From assembly GCA_018644935.1 (NCBI GenBank), contig JABGPL010000028.1:1-45694 (forward strand): a stretch of DNA of 45,694 bases, in the 5' to 3' direction. This document shows positions 29,601 through 38,888 of this stretch, piece by piece. The position numbers were made by a program, and so were the translations under genes. The stretch's first letter is position 1, and each line of letters begins with the position of its first letter. This stretch comes from Calditrichota bacterium (GTDB taxonomy: Bacteria; Electryoneota; AABM5-125-24; Hatepunaeales; Hatepunaeaceae). The notes beneath the pieces were generated by a model, which saw nothing but the letters and a program-made list of their open reading frames with translations, was not told the DNA's origin and did no database searches.

Positions 29601-32600
29601 GAATTCGATGGACGCTCAGAATATGATATCGGCGAAACTGCTGTGATTGATCTGCCATTTGAAACACAATTTTACGGCCGGACCTACGACCAGATCACGG
29701 TATGTACTAATGGATTTATCTCGATGGGTGATCAAGAGTATGCTACAAATTTCCAAAATTGGCCGATGGATCACGCCGTTGGTGGAGGCATCGGAATGCT
29801 GGCACCGTTGTGGGACGATCTAATGTATCGGAATAACGTTAGCAGTATTTGTTGTTTCTTCGATGAGGATGAATCACGCTTTATTGTAGAGTGGTACCGA
29901 CTTACACACCGTGTTGGTAGAGATGACCTGACGTTTCAGGTTATTCTTTACGATAGAGAGGTTTGGAATACCCGTACAGGTGATCAAAACATCGTGTTTC
30001 AATACAAGCAGGTTTCGAACATACCTGGCAGGAACGATGGTTACCTGACATCCTCACCATTCGCCTCAGTAGGGATTTCAAGTCCTGATGGTAAAACAGG
30101 AATAAATTACAGTTTTGCCAATCAACGCCCGATAACATCATCTCCTCTCCAAAACAGACGCGCATTATTATTTGCAACTTCAACGGTGAGTCGGGTTGGT
30201 GAGTTATCCGGTGTTGTAACTGATGCCGATGACAACGAACCTGTTGAAGGTGCTGTTGTGAAAATGCAGCCAGGATATAGTGCTGTATCAGATGAAGAAG
30301 GCAACTGGCGAATTAGTAATGCCGTCGCTGAAATTGAGTTCCGTCTAACTTGCAGCAAACAAGGGTATAATGATACGACACTTTTAGATCTGTCTGTAGG
30401 TGAGAATGAAGCACTTGAAATCAACTTTAACTTGCTTCATCCCGAATTTATTCCCTCAGTGGAGGGACTTGAGACAGAATTGCGATCAGGTGAATCAATC
30501 GAGTTGCCATTCGAAATCAGTAATACAGGCAATGGTCCTTTATCATGGCAAGCCGAGGAGAGGTTGCCCGGAGAATCTAACACAGATATTTGGGATTTAC
30601 GTCGTGATTATCGAATTGGTGAAACGTTGGGAGACGGTCGCTGTCTGGGTGCAGTTTTTGTGGATGATCAATTTTATGTCGCAGGTTCAAATGATCGTGA
30701 CCCACAAATCTATATTCTTAACAGAGAAGGTGAGCTTACAGGTCAGTTCGCCCAGTTTGGACCGGGCGGAGGAAATGGATATAGAGATTTAGGTTATGAT
30801 GGTGAATGGATTTGGGGTTCTGGGACTCGTGAGATATATGCATTCACACCAGATGGTGAACTCATGTGCGAATTTGATGGGCCATTCAATCCCAATGTTA
30901 ATATTACCTGGGACTTGGATCGGGAAATTATCTGGACATCGACTGCGACATCTGATATAGTTGGAATAAACCGGGAAGGTGATGTGATTGCCAATCTCAA
31001 TCGAATGGAAATGCGGGTTTATGGACTGGCATACTGGCCGGATGATCCTGATGGATATCCCCTTTACATATTTCACAGAACTATTGATGTTGGAGACCAG
31101 ATTGTCACAAAATTAGATCCGGAAACCAACGATACGATGTTTGTGAGTATGCTTGACCATCAGGGCGGGGGTGTCCCGTCTGCAGCATATTGCAGCGATC
31201 AATATGATCAACAGTGCCCGGTGTTTATGACGGTTGTAAACAACGGTGCCGATGACAGGTTAGATATCTGGCAGCTCGATAAAAAACTAAGTTGGTTTGA
31301 TGTTGAGCCTACGGCAGGTGTTATCAATCCGGATGATACTCAGGATTTCGTTCTATCGCTTGATGCGGGAGGGTTGGAGGAAGGTGTACTCTTTGAAGCA
31401 AACATCCGGTTTTATCACAATGCTGTTAATGGTGAGTTTGACCTGCCCGTTACATTGATGGTGTCCGGTGTCAACGAGCCACAGGTAGTACAGATTAGAG
31501 AGGGCTGGAGTATTATTTCATTGAATGTTGTCCCGGATAATCCAGACATTCGAGAGCTGATGCACCAGTTGGTTGATGCGGGTATACTTAATTTCCTCAA
31601 GGATGGTTTAGGTCGATTTTATTTCCCGGAAATCAACTTTTGCAACATCCCAACCTGGGATGAATCAGGTGGATACTTGATAAATCTGAGTGAACCGAGT
31701 CAGTGGAGTGTGTTGGGGGAATCCATTCCGGAAGATCAGCCGATTGCGTTGCGGCAGGGTTGGAATATGTCGGCGTATTTCCCACGTCAAGCTGTAAATG
31801 CAGAATCTGCTCTTGCCGGAATTGTGGATAATCTCATTATTGCAAAAGATGGTCTCGGCAGATTTTACCTTCCCGAATTAGGATTCAGTAACATGGGAAA
31901 TCTACAGGTTGGACAAGGATATCAGTACAATATTCGCGAAGCCATCGAGTTAGTTTATCAGATCGGGGAAGAGGTAGCTCTGGCAGATCGCAAGGTCGTA
32001 CATCCCAAACATTTTGAGGTTGTAACACCGACTGGTGCCGACATGTCTATTCTTCTAACGACAGATAAGCAATCGTCCCTATTGGAGTTGGCATGCTTCA
32101 ATTCGCAGGGATTGTTGATAGGTTCGGGGTGTTTTGATATTGAAGGACGTTGTGGGTTGGCGGTTTGGGGTGATGATGAGCTGACGGATATCTTTGATGG
32201 CGCGGTTGAGGGAGACGCTTTGACATTTATCCTCTGGGATGGTGTCAAAGAAATAGCTGTGACACCTGCTCCTGTAAACAGAGAATATATCTGGACTGCC
32301 GGTGGTTTCCTGCAGAGTGAGATATCTTCTGAAATGGAAATACCGGCCACCTTTGGCATTCATGAGACATACCCGAATCCGACAAATGGTCCTGTCCGGT
32401 TGTCGTTCGGGTTGGAGGTAGATGCACATGTTTCACTTCGAGTTTATGACCTTTCCGGACGATTGGTAACAACCCTTGTCAATGGTGATTATAAGACCGG
32501 CAATCACAAGGTATTGTGGGACACTGACATTGTTTCTTCGGGGTTGTATATCATAAAATTAGTTATTCCTGGTAGAAGTCATAGCGAAAAAATTGCTGTT

Positions 32601-32609
32601 TTGAAATAG
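26670..32609 (+). CDS. Giant secreted gingipain-fold protein, paralog 5, with T9SS-type sorting domain
   Basis: 1979 residues. Three possible starts lie close together (ATG at 26670, 26673, 26676) with no good ribosome site. The first is used here. Signal peptide about 1-25 (LTIIIFATWLSILHA), unrelated in sequence to those of paralogs 2, 3, 4 and 6. Landmarks: GHYLIVIHENC at 238, His-site replacement GRGQNRRF at 459, Cys-site replacement YPIHMNLAGHQ at 479, GDPGLQYW at 574, sorting domain from 1895. It groups with paralogs 3 and 6 through most of its length (NFQNWPMDHAVGGG). Its second GWN module (AYFPRQAVNAESALAGI) matches 2, 4 and 6. It has its own long upstream region, unlike genes 2-4, and so probably its own regulation. 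Confidence 0.86.
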   Translation: MMMLKNPLRDLTIIIFATWLSILHAEDLSTQIVDHVTLTNSSSQSVNLDFNLVDVERNILTDQNYSVDHFSIDGEGYTFEQGYPQLPAVTRVIVVPPDVGVDLFVQTSDPYRVETQNQPRINTHSSEHEIIAYIPPLVGIYPPVVAEISRPFIVRGVRMVRVVTYPVRWDTEANYYLKYENIKTEIRFTRDNPENPSHRPIRRNRSPEFLKFIRTFALNGNEVGRDDPNLDQEPEYVGHYLIVIHENCLPFVAPFIEWRRKSGWKVDILSLSEDEAADADIVKENIQGRYDDYLEAGIDPFDHILLIGDYENYMNIAPDAQWVLTAPVGDAPEAVHPHYDWDYACLEGDDNDADVGISRWVAGTPNILQLFMHKTMNYEVTPYMENTDWFQRGAIYSSKWSRTYHPSVATNVRWGRLVLESLGWQDLRVFENMDEWDQGAFVTPFIVEQYNDGVNLLIGRGQNRRFNHEFVGVNPGNVYPIHMNLAGHQERPMWTMLRNVSADEPRGPVASTCGWGNPVTGIMNLLWLEVVSGFVVHDMTFGWSRLKMLLGAENVIPNLLEIYPEAKIDNHHYGDPGLQYWKGVPKVVEVRCPETLATSDRLISVEVIDPEIEEPVEGARVTLYYPRDLPDGENENYADYDEMFMITKKTDIEGIIRFILPEDIGLEPGRIFVTVSGREILPNFCEIDIVEPNIGVELSEWNTLQIEGNDDEDINPGESFDLFLAARNLSDEDNLENVIATVTSFSNFIEIAGNNEIEFGNINAGSVVEGGEGIRLLFTSDCPDAASRPLTQPSVQITFTSGETSWVTAVTLDPVAPNFIIRSVVGGDLIEAGNNDLNLEIENIGRMVSEEINAILVSRNMGIGILEAESQYPALDPGDIARLDERELFSIEGNQMAVPGSRFEVILMLETEGGFVDSAFTILQVGEARENAPQGPDGYGYICFDDTDEDWVLAPTYDWVEICPRDDDREFDGIDIEEFDGRSEYDIGETAVIDLPFETQFYGRTYDQITVCTNGFISMGDQEYATNFQNWPMDHAVGGGIGMLAPLWDDLMYRNNVSSICCFFDEDESRFIVEWYRLTHRVGRDDLTFQVILYDREVWNTRTGDQNIVFQYKQVSNIPGRNDGYLTSSPFASVGISSPDGKTGINYSFANQRPITSSPLQNRRALLFATSTVSRVGELSGVVTDADDNEPVEGAVVKMQPGYSAVSDEEGNWRISNAVAEIEFRLTCSKQGYNDTTLLDLSVGENEALEINFNLLHPEFIPSVEGLETELRSGESIELPFEISNTGNGPLSWQAEERLPGESNTDIWDLRRDYRIGETLGDGRCLGAVFVDDQFYVAGSNDRDPQIYILNREGELTGQFAQFGPGGGNGYRDLGYDGEWIWGSGTREIYAFTPDGELMCEFDGPFNPNVNITWDLDREIIWTSTATSDIVGINREGDVIANLNRMEMRVYGLAYWPDDPDGYPLYIFHRTIDVGDQIVTKLDPETNDTMFVSMLDHQGGGVPSAAYCSDQYDQQCPVFMTVVNNGADDRLDIWQLDKKLSWFDVEPTAGVINPDDTQDFVLSLDAGGLEEGVLFEANIRFYHNAVNGEFDLPVTLMVSGVNEPQVVQIREGWSIISLNVVPDNPDIRELMHQLVDAGILNFLKDGLGRFYFPEINFCNIPTWDESGGYLINLSEPSQWSVLGESIPEDQPIALRQGWNMSAYFPRQAVNAESALAGIVDNLIIAKDGLGRFYLPELGFSNMGNLQVGQGYQYNIREAIELVYQIGEEVALADRKVVHPKHFEVVTPTGADMSILLTTDKQSSLLELACFNSQGLLIGSGCFDIEGRCGLAVWGDDELTDIFDGAVEGDALTFILWDGVKEIAVTPAPVNREYIWTAGGFLQSEISSEMEIPATFGIHETYPNPTNGPVRLSFGLEVDAHVSLRVYDLSGRLVTTLVNGDYKTGNHKVLWDTDIVSSGLYIIKLVIPGRSHSEKIAVLK

Positions 32610-32611
32610 TT

Positions 32612-32735
32612 GTGTGGCATGGGCTACTTGTTGCCCATGTTTCTTCACAATGTAGAGTTAAGAAATCGGAGTTGATTGATTCAGGATTGTTACATGGCGT
32701 AAGAAAACACGGGGAATAAGTAACCCGAACCATAC
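32612..32735. repeat. REPIN-like paired inverted repeat, copy 3, right arm degenerate
   Basis: The left arm starts two bases after the stop of giant gene 5 and carries the perfect CATGGGC/GCCCATG hairpin followed by TTTCTTCAC. The right arm (about 32700-32735, AAGAAAACACGGGGAATAAG then TAACCCGAACCATAC) is recognisable but mutated. The spacer differs from copies 1 and 2. The following 32736-32899 leads to giant gene 6, and I see only its ribosome site there. Confidence 0.7.
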
Positions 32736-32899
32736 CTCTCCGTTTTTAATTCTATTAACTAATAAAACTTTGATTTTGTGTTTTTTACCTTTACCATGAG
32801 TATTGGAGGATCGCATCTCCTACTTTTACAGTTTTGTAAGCAGATTTGGCAGATCCGTAGTTTTCTGTTTTCACTGAAATTTTTCAAAAAGGAAATCTA

Positions 32900-35800
32900 T
32901 TGTTGAAAGCTCTTAATTTTGAACGCTCCTTTTCCATATTGGTTGCAGTGTTGATTTCTACGATCCTTGTTTGCACTCCTGCCATTTCAGATAACCAACC
33001 GAACCAGAGCTCCCACGCTTCAATCCTCACCCAAAATAATCAGGGAATAACCCTGAGTTTTGATCTTTCAGATGTAAATCAAAGTGTCCGGTTAGTAGAA
33101 GACGAACCCCACGATGTTTTTGAGTTCCAAAATGAGGGAATGGCGTTAAGAGATGGACAACCGATTCTACCTGCTATCACAAGATTAGTTGTTGTGCCAC
33201 CCGATGTGGGACTGAGTTTAGTAATCAATTACGATAGTCCACGAACAACCGAAGGGCTTAATTCTCCAGAACTTTATAAAAGTGAATCCGCTGAAGATCA
33301 ATATATTGACGCAGACATTGATCCCAATGGTTTATTTCCTGCCGTAATTGCAGAAATGAGCGATCCGATGGTTATCCGTGGTGTCAGGTTTGTGTCAGTT
33401 ACCACTTATCCTGTTCAATTTAATATCGAAGCTAATGAATATGTAATCTATGATCGAATTGAAACCGAAATTCAGTTCACTAACGATGAACCTGTTAATC
33501 CTGTTCGTGTGCCCGTCCGTTCCAATCGAAGTCAACAATTCTTAAAGCTTATTCGCAATCTGGCAATTAATGGAGATCAGGTTTGCCGAGACGATCCCGA
33601 TTTAGATAGGGAACCTGAAAATGTCGGTCATTACCTGATTGTAGTTCACGAGAATTGCCTTGAACATATTGCGGATTTTATAGAATGGAGACGAAAATCT
33701 GGTTGGAGAGTTGACATTTACAGCGTTCCAGCTAATCTGGCCGGCGATGGTGATATTGTCAAACGTGGAGTCGAAGATAGATATAACGCCTATCTTGACG
33801 ACGGAATAGATCCTTTTGATGAAATACTTATGGTTGGAGACATTCAGAGATATCCCTTTGGAAATGCGCAATGGAGATTGGCAAGTCATAGCCGCACCGA
33901 TTATTCTTATGCATGCCTGGAGGGTAATGATTTAATACCGGATGCTGGAATTTCCCGGTGGTGCGCTGGTGATCCTGACATGTTGGGTTTATTTCAGGGG
34001 AGGACTTTAGCCTATGAAGCTAACCCTTATATGGAAAATACAGATTGGTTTGGAAGAGTGGGTGTGTTTTCCTCACATTGGGGTGCTTCGGTTAATTCAG
34101 GCTGGCACCCTTCGATTAATACAAATGTAAGATGGTTATTTGAAGTATTCTCATATCTCGGATTCGAAGATATTAGATTTTTTGAGGACTTTGAATGGGA
34201 TCAACTTGGTGTAAGGGTTAGTCAATGGGAACTCGAGCGATACCATGAAGATTGCAATATGTTAATGGGTAGGTCTGAGGGATATTGGTGGGCTTATCGA
34301 GATAACATGGTGAGACTACAGAGCAGTAACGTATTTCCCATAAGAATTGCTACGATGGGACATGGAGACAGAGTAGTTCCTGTCCTAATGCGCCAGGGAG
34401 GTCCAGGGAATTTGAAAGGACCTGTTGCTGCAACGAGTAGTTACGGCAACCCTTCCACTATTAGTATGAACATAGGTATGCTTGAAACCTCACATGGTCT
34501 TTTGTTAAATGATTTAACGCTTGGTTGGTCGAGGTTGCAAGCAATGATTGGTTCAATAGCTTATGTTGGCAATGATAGAGTCATAGCTGAGTTGAGAGAT
34601 GTCTTTGACATGTACGGCGATCCCGGATTACAACCCTGGCTTGCCGTTCCAAGAGTTGTTAATGCAGAAGTTCCCGAAACAATCACCCCTGCGACCAAAT
34701 TAATTGAAGTCTATGTGCATGACATCAATGATAATGAAATTGCTGTACAAGATGCTCAGGTAACTCTATATGCCCCCGGAGACATGCCGAACTTCAATAG
34801 TAACAATTATGCCAGCTATGACGAAATGCTGATGATTACCAGGAAAAGCGATGAAAATGGTCTGGCTCGTTTCTATTTAGATGAGGAGGTCGAGTTTGTA
34901 GACGGTACCTCGCTTAATATCACGGTAACAGGTAGAACAATAAAACCTCATTTTGATGAAATCGAAATTGTTGAACCGGGGTCTGGAATTGAGTTGACTG
35001 ATTGGAGTATTATCCAGATTGAAGGTAATGACGATGCCGAACCAAATCCCGGGGAAATGTTCGCTCTCAGTTTTTCTGTAAGGAACCTAAGTCGACGAAA
35101 TGCACTTCAGAACATCTCTGCTAATTGCTCCAGCCTTTCGTCATATTTAAGCTGCGATGATAACAATGCAATCGAACTGGGTGACATTGATGCCGATCAA
35201 GTTGTAGAAATAGAAGAAGGAATAAATTTCACTATTTCGTCCGATTGTCCTGATGGTATCTCAAGACCAATTACACGCCCTTTGATTCAAATAGTATTCT
35301 CCAGCGAAGAAGAATCATGGACAACCGCCATTCAGCTGGATGTTCTATCTCCGGACCTTGCAATAAGCCGGATCATCGGTGGTAACGTTATTGAAGAAGA
35401 TGACAATTCTGTTAACATCGAAGTCGAAAACATTGGTAGGATACCTATGCCTGCAACCACTGCAACGCTTATTTCTATTGGAGGAGGTATCATTGTTGAG
35501 GAGGCTGAAGGGGAATATCCAGCCATAGATGCTGGTGAAGACGCTCGTATGGATGGGAGAGGATTTGGCATTGCCTGTAGTCAATATGTTGTACCGGGTT
35601 CTATGTGCGATATGATGATTATTTTTGAGACAGAAAACGGATTTCTTGACAGTGTATTTTTCTCCCTGCAAGTTTTGGAAGAGCATGCAAACGCGCCGCA
35701 AGGACCGGATACATACGGTTATATCTGTCTTGATAACACAGATAGGGAATGGGAAAAAGCTCCTGTTTACAATTGGGAGGAAATAAGTCTTCAAGACGAT

Positions 35801-38800
35801 GACAGGGATTCAGATGGAGTGCGATTGGAATTCGAAGGACGCTCTCCTTACAACATTGGTGAAACGATTGTAATAAGCCTGCCCTTTGAAACTCAATTCT
35901 ACGGACAGCTTTATGACAGTATTTCCGTTTCAACAAATGGTTTCATTTCTATGGGTAATCAGGAGTTAATAACGAATTTCCAAAATTGGCCGCTGGATCG
36001 CGCATTAGGTGGTGGTGTTGGGATGATAGCTCCTCTTTGGGATGATCTGACTTTAACGGGCAATGGAAATGTTTATACTTTCTACGATGACGAAAATAAT
36101 AGATTTATTGTCGAATGGTATCGTCTAAGACATCGATTTGGTGGCAACCGTGACTTGAGTTTTCAAGTCGTTTTATACGATAATAATTTCTGGATTACGC
36201 AAACAGGTGACCAGGATATTTTATTCCAATACAAATTAGTGAGTAATGTTCGAGGGAATGCCAATTGGACGAATGATGTGCCATATGCCTCAGTCGGCAT
36301 TTCTGGTCCTGGAGCAGGAATTAATTACGCATTTAACAACCGTTACCCTGTCACATCAGCACCTCTGGCGGATCGACGCGCGTTGCTCTTTACGACTTCA
36401 CTGGACAATAGAGTAGGAGATTTATTTGGAAGAGTAATTGATGCGGCAACCGAACAACCAATTCAGGAGGTCTCTTTTAGAACAAATCATGGATTTTACA
36501 CTGTTAGTGATGAAAACGGAACTTGGCGAATAGAAAACTGCTTAGTAGGAATTCCATTTAATATTACTTCTTCAAAACAGGGCTATAACGATTCAACTTT
36601 AAGCAACATCGAATTAGCAGAGGGTGGGGAACTTGAGATCAACTTTGAGCTGCTGCATCCAGAATTCGAATGTTCTATTAATGAAGTTTCAGAAGGACTA
36701 TCAGAAGGTGAAGTCTTTAATATTGAGTTCGAGCTGATAAACAACGGAAACGGGCCCCTGGAATGGGATGCTGAAAAACTTTTGAGAGATGGTGGAAATC
36801 ATGAACCATGGGAGTTGCGCCGTCAGTATCCCGTCGGTCAAGATTTGGAAGATAATCGCATTAATGGTATTGTATTTGTTGATGATAGATATTATGTCGC
36901 AGGTTCAAATGACCGGGATCCGCAGATTTATATCCTCAATGATGAGGGGCGATTGATTGATCGATATGATCAGTTTGGTCAGAATGGAAGATATGGGTAC
37001 AAAGATCTAACTTTTGACAGTGAGTGGATCTGGGGGTCTGGCTCAAGCGAAATTTATGCTTTCACAATTGAAGGTGAGCTTAGGCGTGAATTTGAGGGAC
37101 CTGTAAACCCGGTTAATAATTTTGCCTGGGATTCAGACAGAGAAGTCCTGTGGGTTTCAGGTATAACTTCCGATATCATAAGTTTGGACCGAGATGGTAA
37201 CGTAATAGGTGATCTTGATCGTTTGGGAATGCGGATTTATGGCTTAGGGTATTGGCCTGATGACCCGGATGGATATCCACTTTACATATTCCATAAGGTT
37301 CGCGATATTGGAGATCAAGTTGTTACAAAAATGAATCCTCGGAATAATGACACATTATTTGTGAATGTCCTTGAACCAGAAAATGGTGGAACTCCTTCAG
37401 GAGTATTCTGCACTAACCAGTTTGATGTGTATAGTACCGTCTTCATGGGATCTATAAATGATGGAGCTAATGATCGGGTAGATATCTGGCAGCTTGATGT
37501 TCGGCGTGACTGGTTTGAGCTCGATCTAAAAAATGGAGTTATTAATCCGGATGGATCGCAGGAAGTGGTGCTCACCCTTGATGCAACTGACATATCTGAG
37601 GATATCATTTTTGAAGCTGATGTGAGATTTATCCATAATGCTAACGATGGAATTTTTAATTTGCCGATTACTCTTGAAGTGTTGGGTGGGGAACGAATTC
37701 TCGAACTTGACCTGGTTGAAGGTTGGAATCTGATATCAATTAATGTTGTTCCTGATAATCCTAATGTGCGCGATATTACCAGGCCACTCGTTAATGAAGG
37801 GGTATTGATACTCTTAAAGAACGGCATAGGGCAATTCTATCTGCCAGAGCAGGACTTCTGCAACATAAACGAGTGGGAAGTATCTGATGGATATCTAATC
37901 AAGGTAACGGATGTCGCATTGCTGGAAGTTCGCGGTGAGGCAATACCGGTTGATCAACCGATTGCATTGCGCCAAGGTTGGAATATGTCGGCGTATTTCC
38001 CTCGTCAGGCTGTTAACGCTGTAACCTCTCTTGCAGGAATTGCAGATAACTTGATAATTGCAAAAGATGGTTTCGGCAGGTTTTACCTCCCTGAATTCGG
38101 GTTCAGCAATATGGGGAATCTACAAGTTGGACTAGGATATCAATACAACGTGCGCGAAGCCATCGAGCTAGTTTATCAGGTCGGGGAAGAGGTCGCTCTG
38201 GCAGGTCTCGATGTCATACATCCCAAACATTTTGGTACAGTAACTCCAACAGGGGAGAATATGTCGATTTATTTATCGGGCATTCCCCAAATGTCCGAGT
38301 TTGAGATAGGTATATTCACGCCGGGTGGGATGCTGGTAGGCTCAGGCAGGATTGACCGGAATGGAAATTTTGGCATTGCAGTTTGGGGTGATGATGTTAT
38401 AACGGATGTCATTGATGGAGCTGTTGAGCTGGACGCTCTAAGCTTCATTTTGTGGGATGGAAAAAAAGAAAGCAACCTCTCCCCTACTCCCATTTCAGGA
38501 AAACCTGTTTGGGCAGAGAATGGATTAATGACCGGTAAGATAGGTTCAACTGCTGCTGCTCCTGTTGCATTTGGTATTCATGAGACATATCCAAATCCGA
38601 CAAATGGTCCGGTCAGACTATCTATTGGACTGGAAAAATATGGAGATATCTCGTTGAGGGTGTATAATCTGTCTGGCAGGTTAGTAACAACCCTCGTTCA
38701 AGGAAGATATAAGACGGGCAACCATCAAGTTGTTTGGGATACAGATGTTGTTTCATCGGGATTGTATCTTGTGGAGTTAAATGCAACAGGTAGAAGTCAT

Positions 38801-38827
38801 ATTGAGAAAATTGCGGTTTTGAAATGA
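32900..38827 (+). CDS. Giant secreted gingipain-fold protein, paralog 6, TTG start, T9SS-type sorting domain
   Basis: 1975 residues. The start is TTG at 32900, behind AAAGGAAAT. The next codons (TTG AAA GCT) align exactly with paralog 4, which has ATG at this position, so an ATG-to-TTG change is the simplest reading. Signal peptide about 1-32 (LVAVLISTILVCTPAIS). It is the most divergent copy. Landmarks: GHYLIVVHENC at 243, His-site replacement GRSEGYWW at 457, Cys-site replacement FPIRIATMGHG at 479, GDPGLQPW near 573, sorting domain from 1891 with more substitutions than the others (LEKYGDISLRVYNLSG). The GHG here falls at the Cys position, not the His position, so it is not a restored active site. 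The gene converges with the molybdenum-cofactor cluster. Confidence 0.86.
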   Translation: MLKALNFERSFSILVAVLISTILVCTPAISDNQPNQSSHASILTQNNQGITLSFDLSDVNQSVRLVEDEPHDVFEFQNEGMALRDGQPILPAITRLVVVPPDVGLSLVINYDSPRTTEGLNSPELYKSESAEDQYIDADIDPNGLFPAVIAEMSDPMVIRGVRFVSVTTYPVQFNIEANEYVIYDRIETEIQFTNDEPVNPVRVPVRSNRSQQFLKLIRNLAINGDQVCRDDPDLDREPENVGHYLIVVHENCLEHIADFIEWRRKSGWRVDIYSVPANLAGDGDIVKRGVEDRYNAYLDDGIDPFDEILMVGDIQRYPFGNAQWRLASHSRTDYSYACLEGNDLIPDAGISRWCAGDPDMLGLFQGRTLAYEANPYMENTDWFGRVGVFSSHWGASVNSGWHPSINTNVRWLFEVFSYLGFEDIRFFEDFEWDQLGVRVSQWELERYHEDCNMLMGRSEGYWWAYRDNMVRLQSSNVFPIRIATMGHGDRVVPVLMRQGGPGNLKGPVAATSSYGNPSTISMNIGMLETSHGLLLNDLTLGWSRLQAMIGSIAYVGNDRVIAELRDVFDMYGDPGLQPWLAVPRVVNAEVPETITPATKLIEVYVHDINDNEIAVQDAQVTLYAPGDMPNFNSNNYASYDEMLMITRKSDENGLARFYLDEEVEFVDGTSLNITVTGRTIKPHFDEIEIVEPGSGIELTDWSIIQIEGNDDAEPNPGEMFALSFSVRNLSRRNALQNISANCSSLSSYLSCDDNNAIELGDIDADQVVEIEEGINFTISSDCPDGISRPITRPLIQIVFSSEEESWTTAIQLDVLSPDLAISRIIGGNVIEEDDNSVNIEVENIGRIPMPATTATLISIGGGIIVEEAEGEYPAIDAGEDARMDGRGFGIACSQYVVPGSMCDMMIIFETENGFLDSVFFSLQVLEEHANAPQGPDTYGYICLDNTDREWEKAPVYNWEEISLQDDDRDSDGVRLEFEGRSPYNIGETIVISLPFETQFYGQLYDSISVSTNGFISMGNQELITNFQNWPLDRALGGGVGMIAPLWDDLTLTGNGNVYTFYDDENNRFIVEWYRLRHRFGGNRDLSFQVVLYDNNFWITQTGDQDILFQYKLVSNVRGNANWTNDVPYASVGISGPGAGINYAFNNRYPVTSAPLADRRALLFTTSLDNRVGDLFGRVIDAATEQPIQEVSFRTNHGFYTVSDENGTWRIENCLVGIPFNITSSKQGYNDSTLSNIELAEGGELEINFELLHPEFECSINEVSEGLSEGEVFNIEFELINNGNGPLEWDAEKLLRDGGNHEPWELRRQYPVGQDLEDNRINGIVFVDDRYYVAGSNDRDPQIYILNDEGRLIDRYDQFGQNGRYGYKDLTFDSEWIWGSGSSEIYAFTIEGELRREFEGPVNPVNNFAWDSDREVLWVSGITSDIISLDRDGNVIGDLDRLGMRIYGLGYWPDDPDGYPLYIFHKVRDIGDQVVTKMNPRNNDTLFVNVLEPENGGTPSGVFCTNQFDVYSTVFMGSINDGANDRVDIWQLDVRRDWFELDLKNGVINPDGSQEVVLTLDATDISEDIIFEADVRFIHNANDGIFNLPITLEVLGGERILELDLVEGWNLISINVVPDNPNVRDITRPLVNEGVLILLKNGIGQFYLPEQDFCNINEWEVSDGYLIKVTDVALLEVRGEAIPVDQPIALRQGWNMSAYFPRQAVNAVTSLAGIADNLIIAKDGFGRFYLPEFGFSNMGNLQVGLGYQYNVREAIELVYQVGEEVALAGLDVIHPKHFGTVTPTGENMSIYLSGIPQMSEFEIGIFTPGGMLVGSGRIDRNGNFGIAVWGDDVITDVIDGAVELDALSFILWDGKKESNLSPTPISGKPVWAENGLMTGKIGSTAAAPVAFGIHETYPNPTNGPVRLSIGLEKYGDISLRVYNLSGRLVTTLVQGRYKTGNHQVVWDTDVVSSGLYLVELNATGRSHIEKIAVLK

Positions 38828-38829
38828 TA

Positions 38830-38866
38830 GTGTGGCATGGGCTACTTGTTGCCCATGTTTCCTTAC
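38830..38866. repeat. Single REP-like arm and probable terminator between convergent genes
   Basis: GTGTGGC starts two bases after the stop of giant gene 6. The perfect hairpin CATGGGC/GCCCATG spans 38836-38857 and is followed by TTTCCTTAC. It lies in the 61-bp gap between the ends of paralog 6 and the MOSC-MogA gene, where a bidirectional terminator would be expected. Confidence 0.7.
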
Positions 38867-38888
38867 AAATCTGATTCCATAGAAAAGG

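Noticed and set aside
34374-34382. GHG in giant protein 6 (IATMGHGD), possible surviving C25 active-site motif
   Set aside because: It falls at the position of the Cys strand, not the His strand, and no Cys follows at the expected place. The other five copies have nothing similar.
24946-38866. Regularly recurring GTGTGGC hairpins considered as a CRISPR array
   Set aside because: Copies are about 6 kb apart, follow stop codons and have no spacers between them; no cas genes are present.
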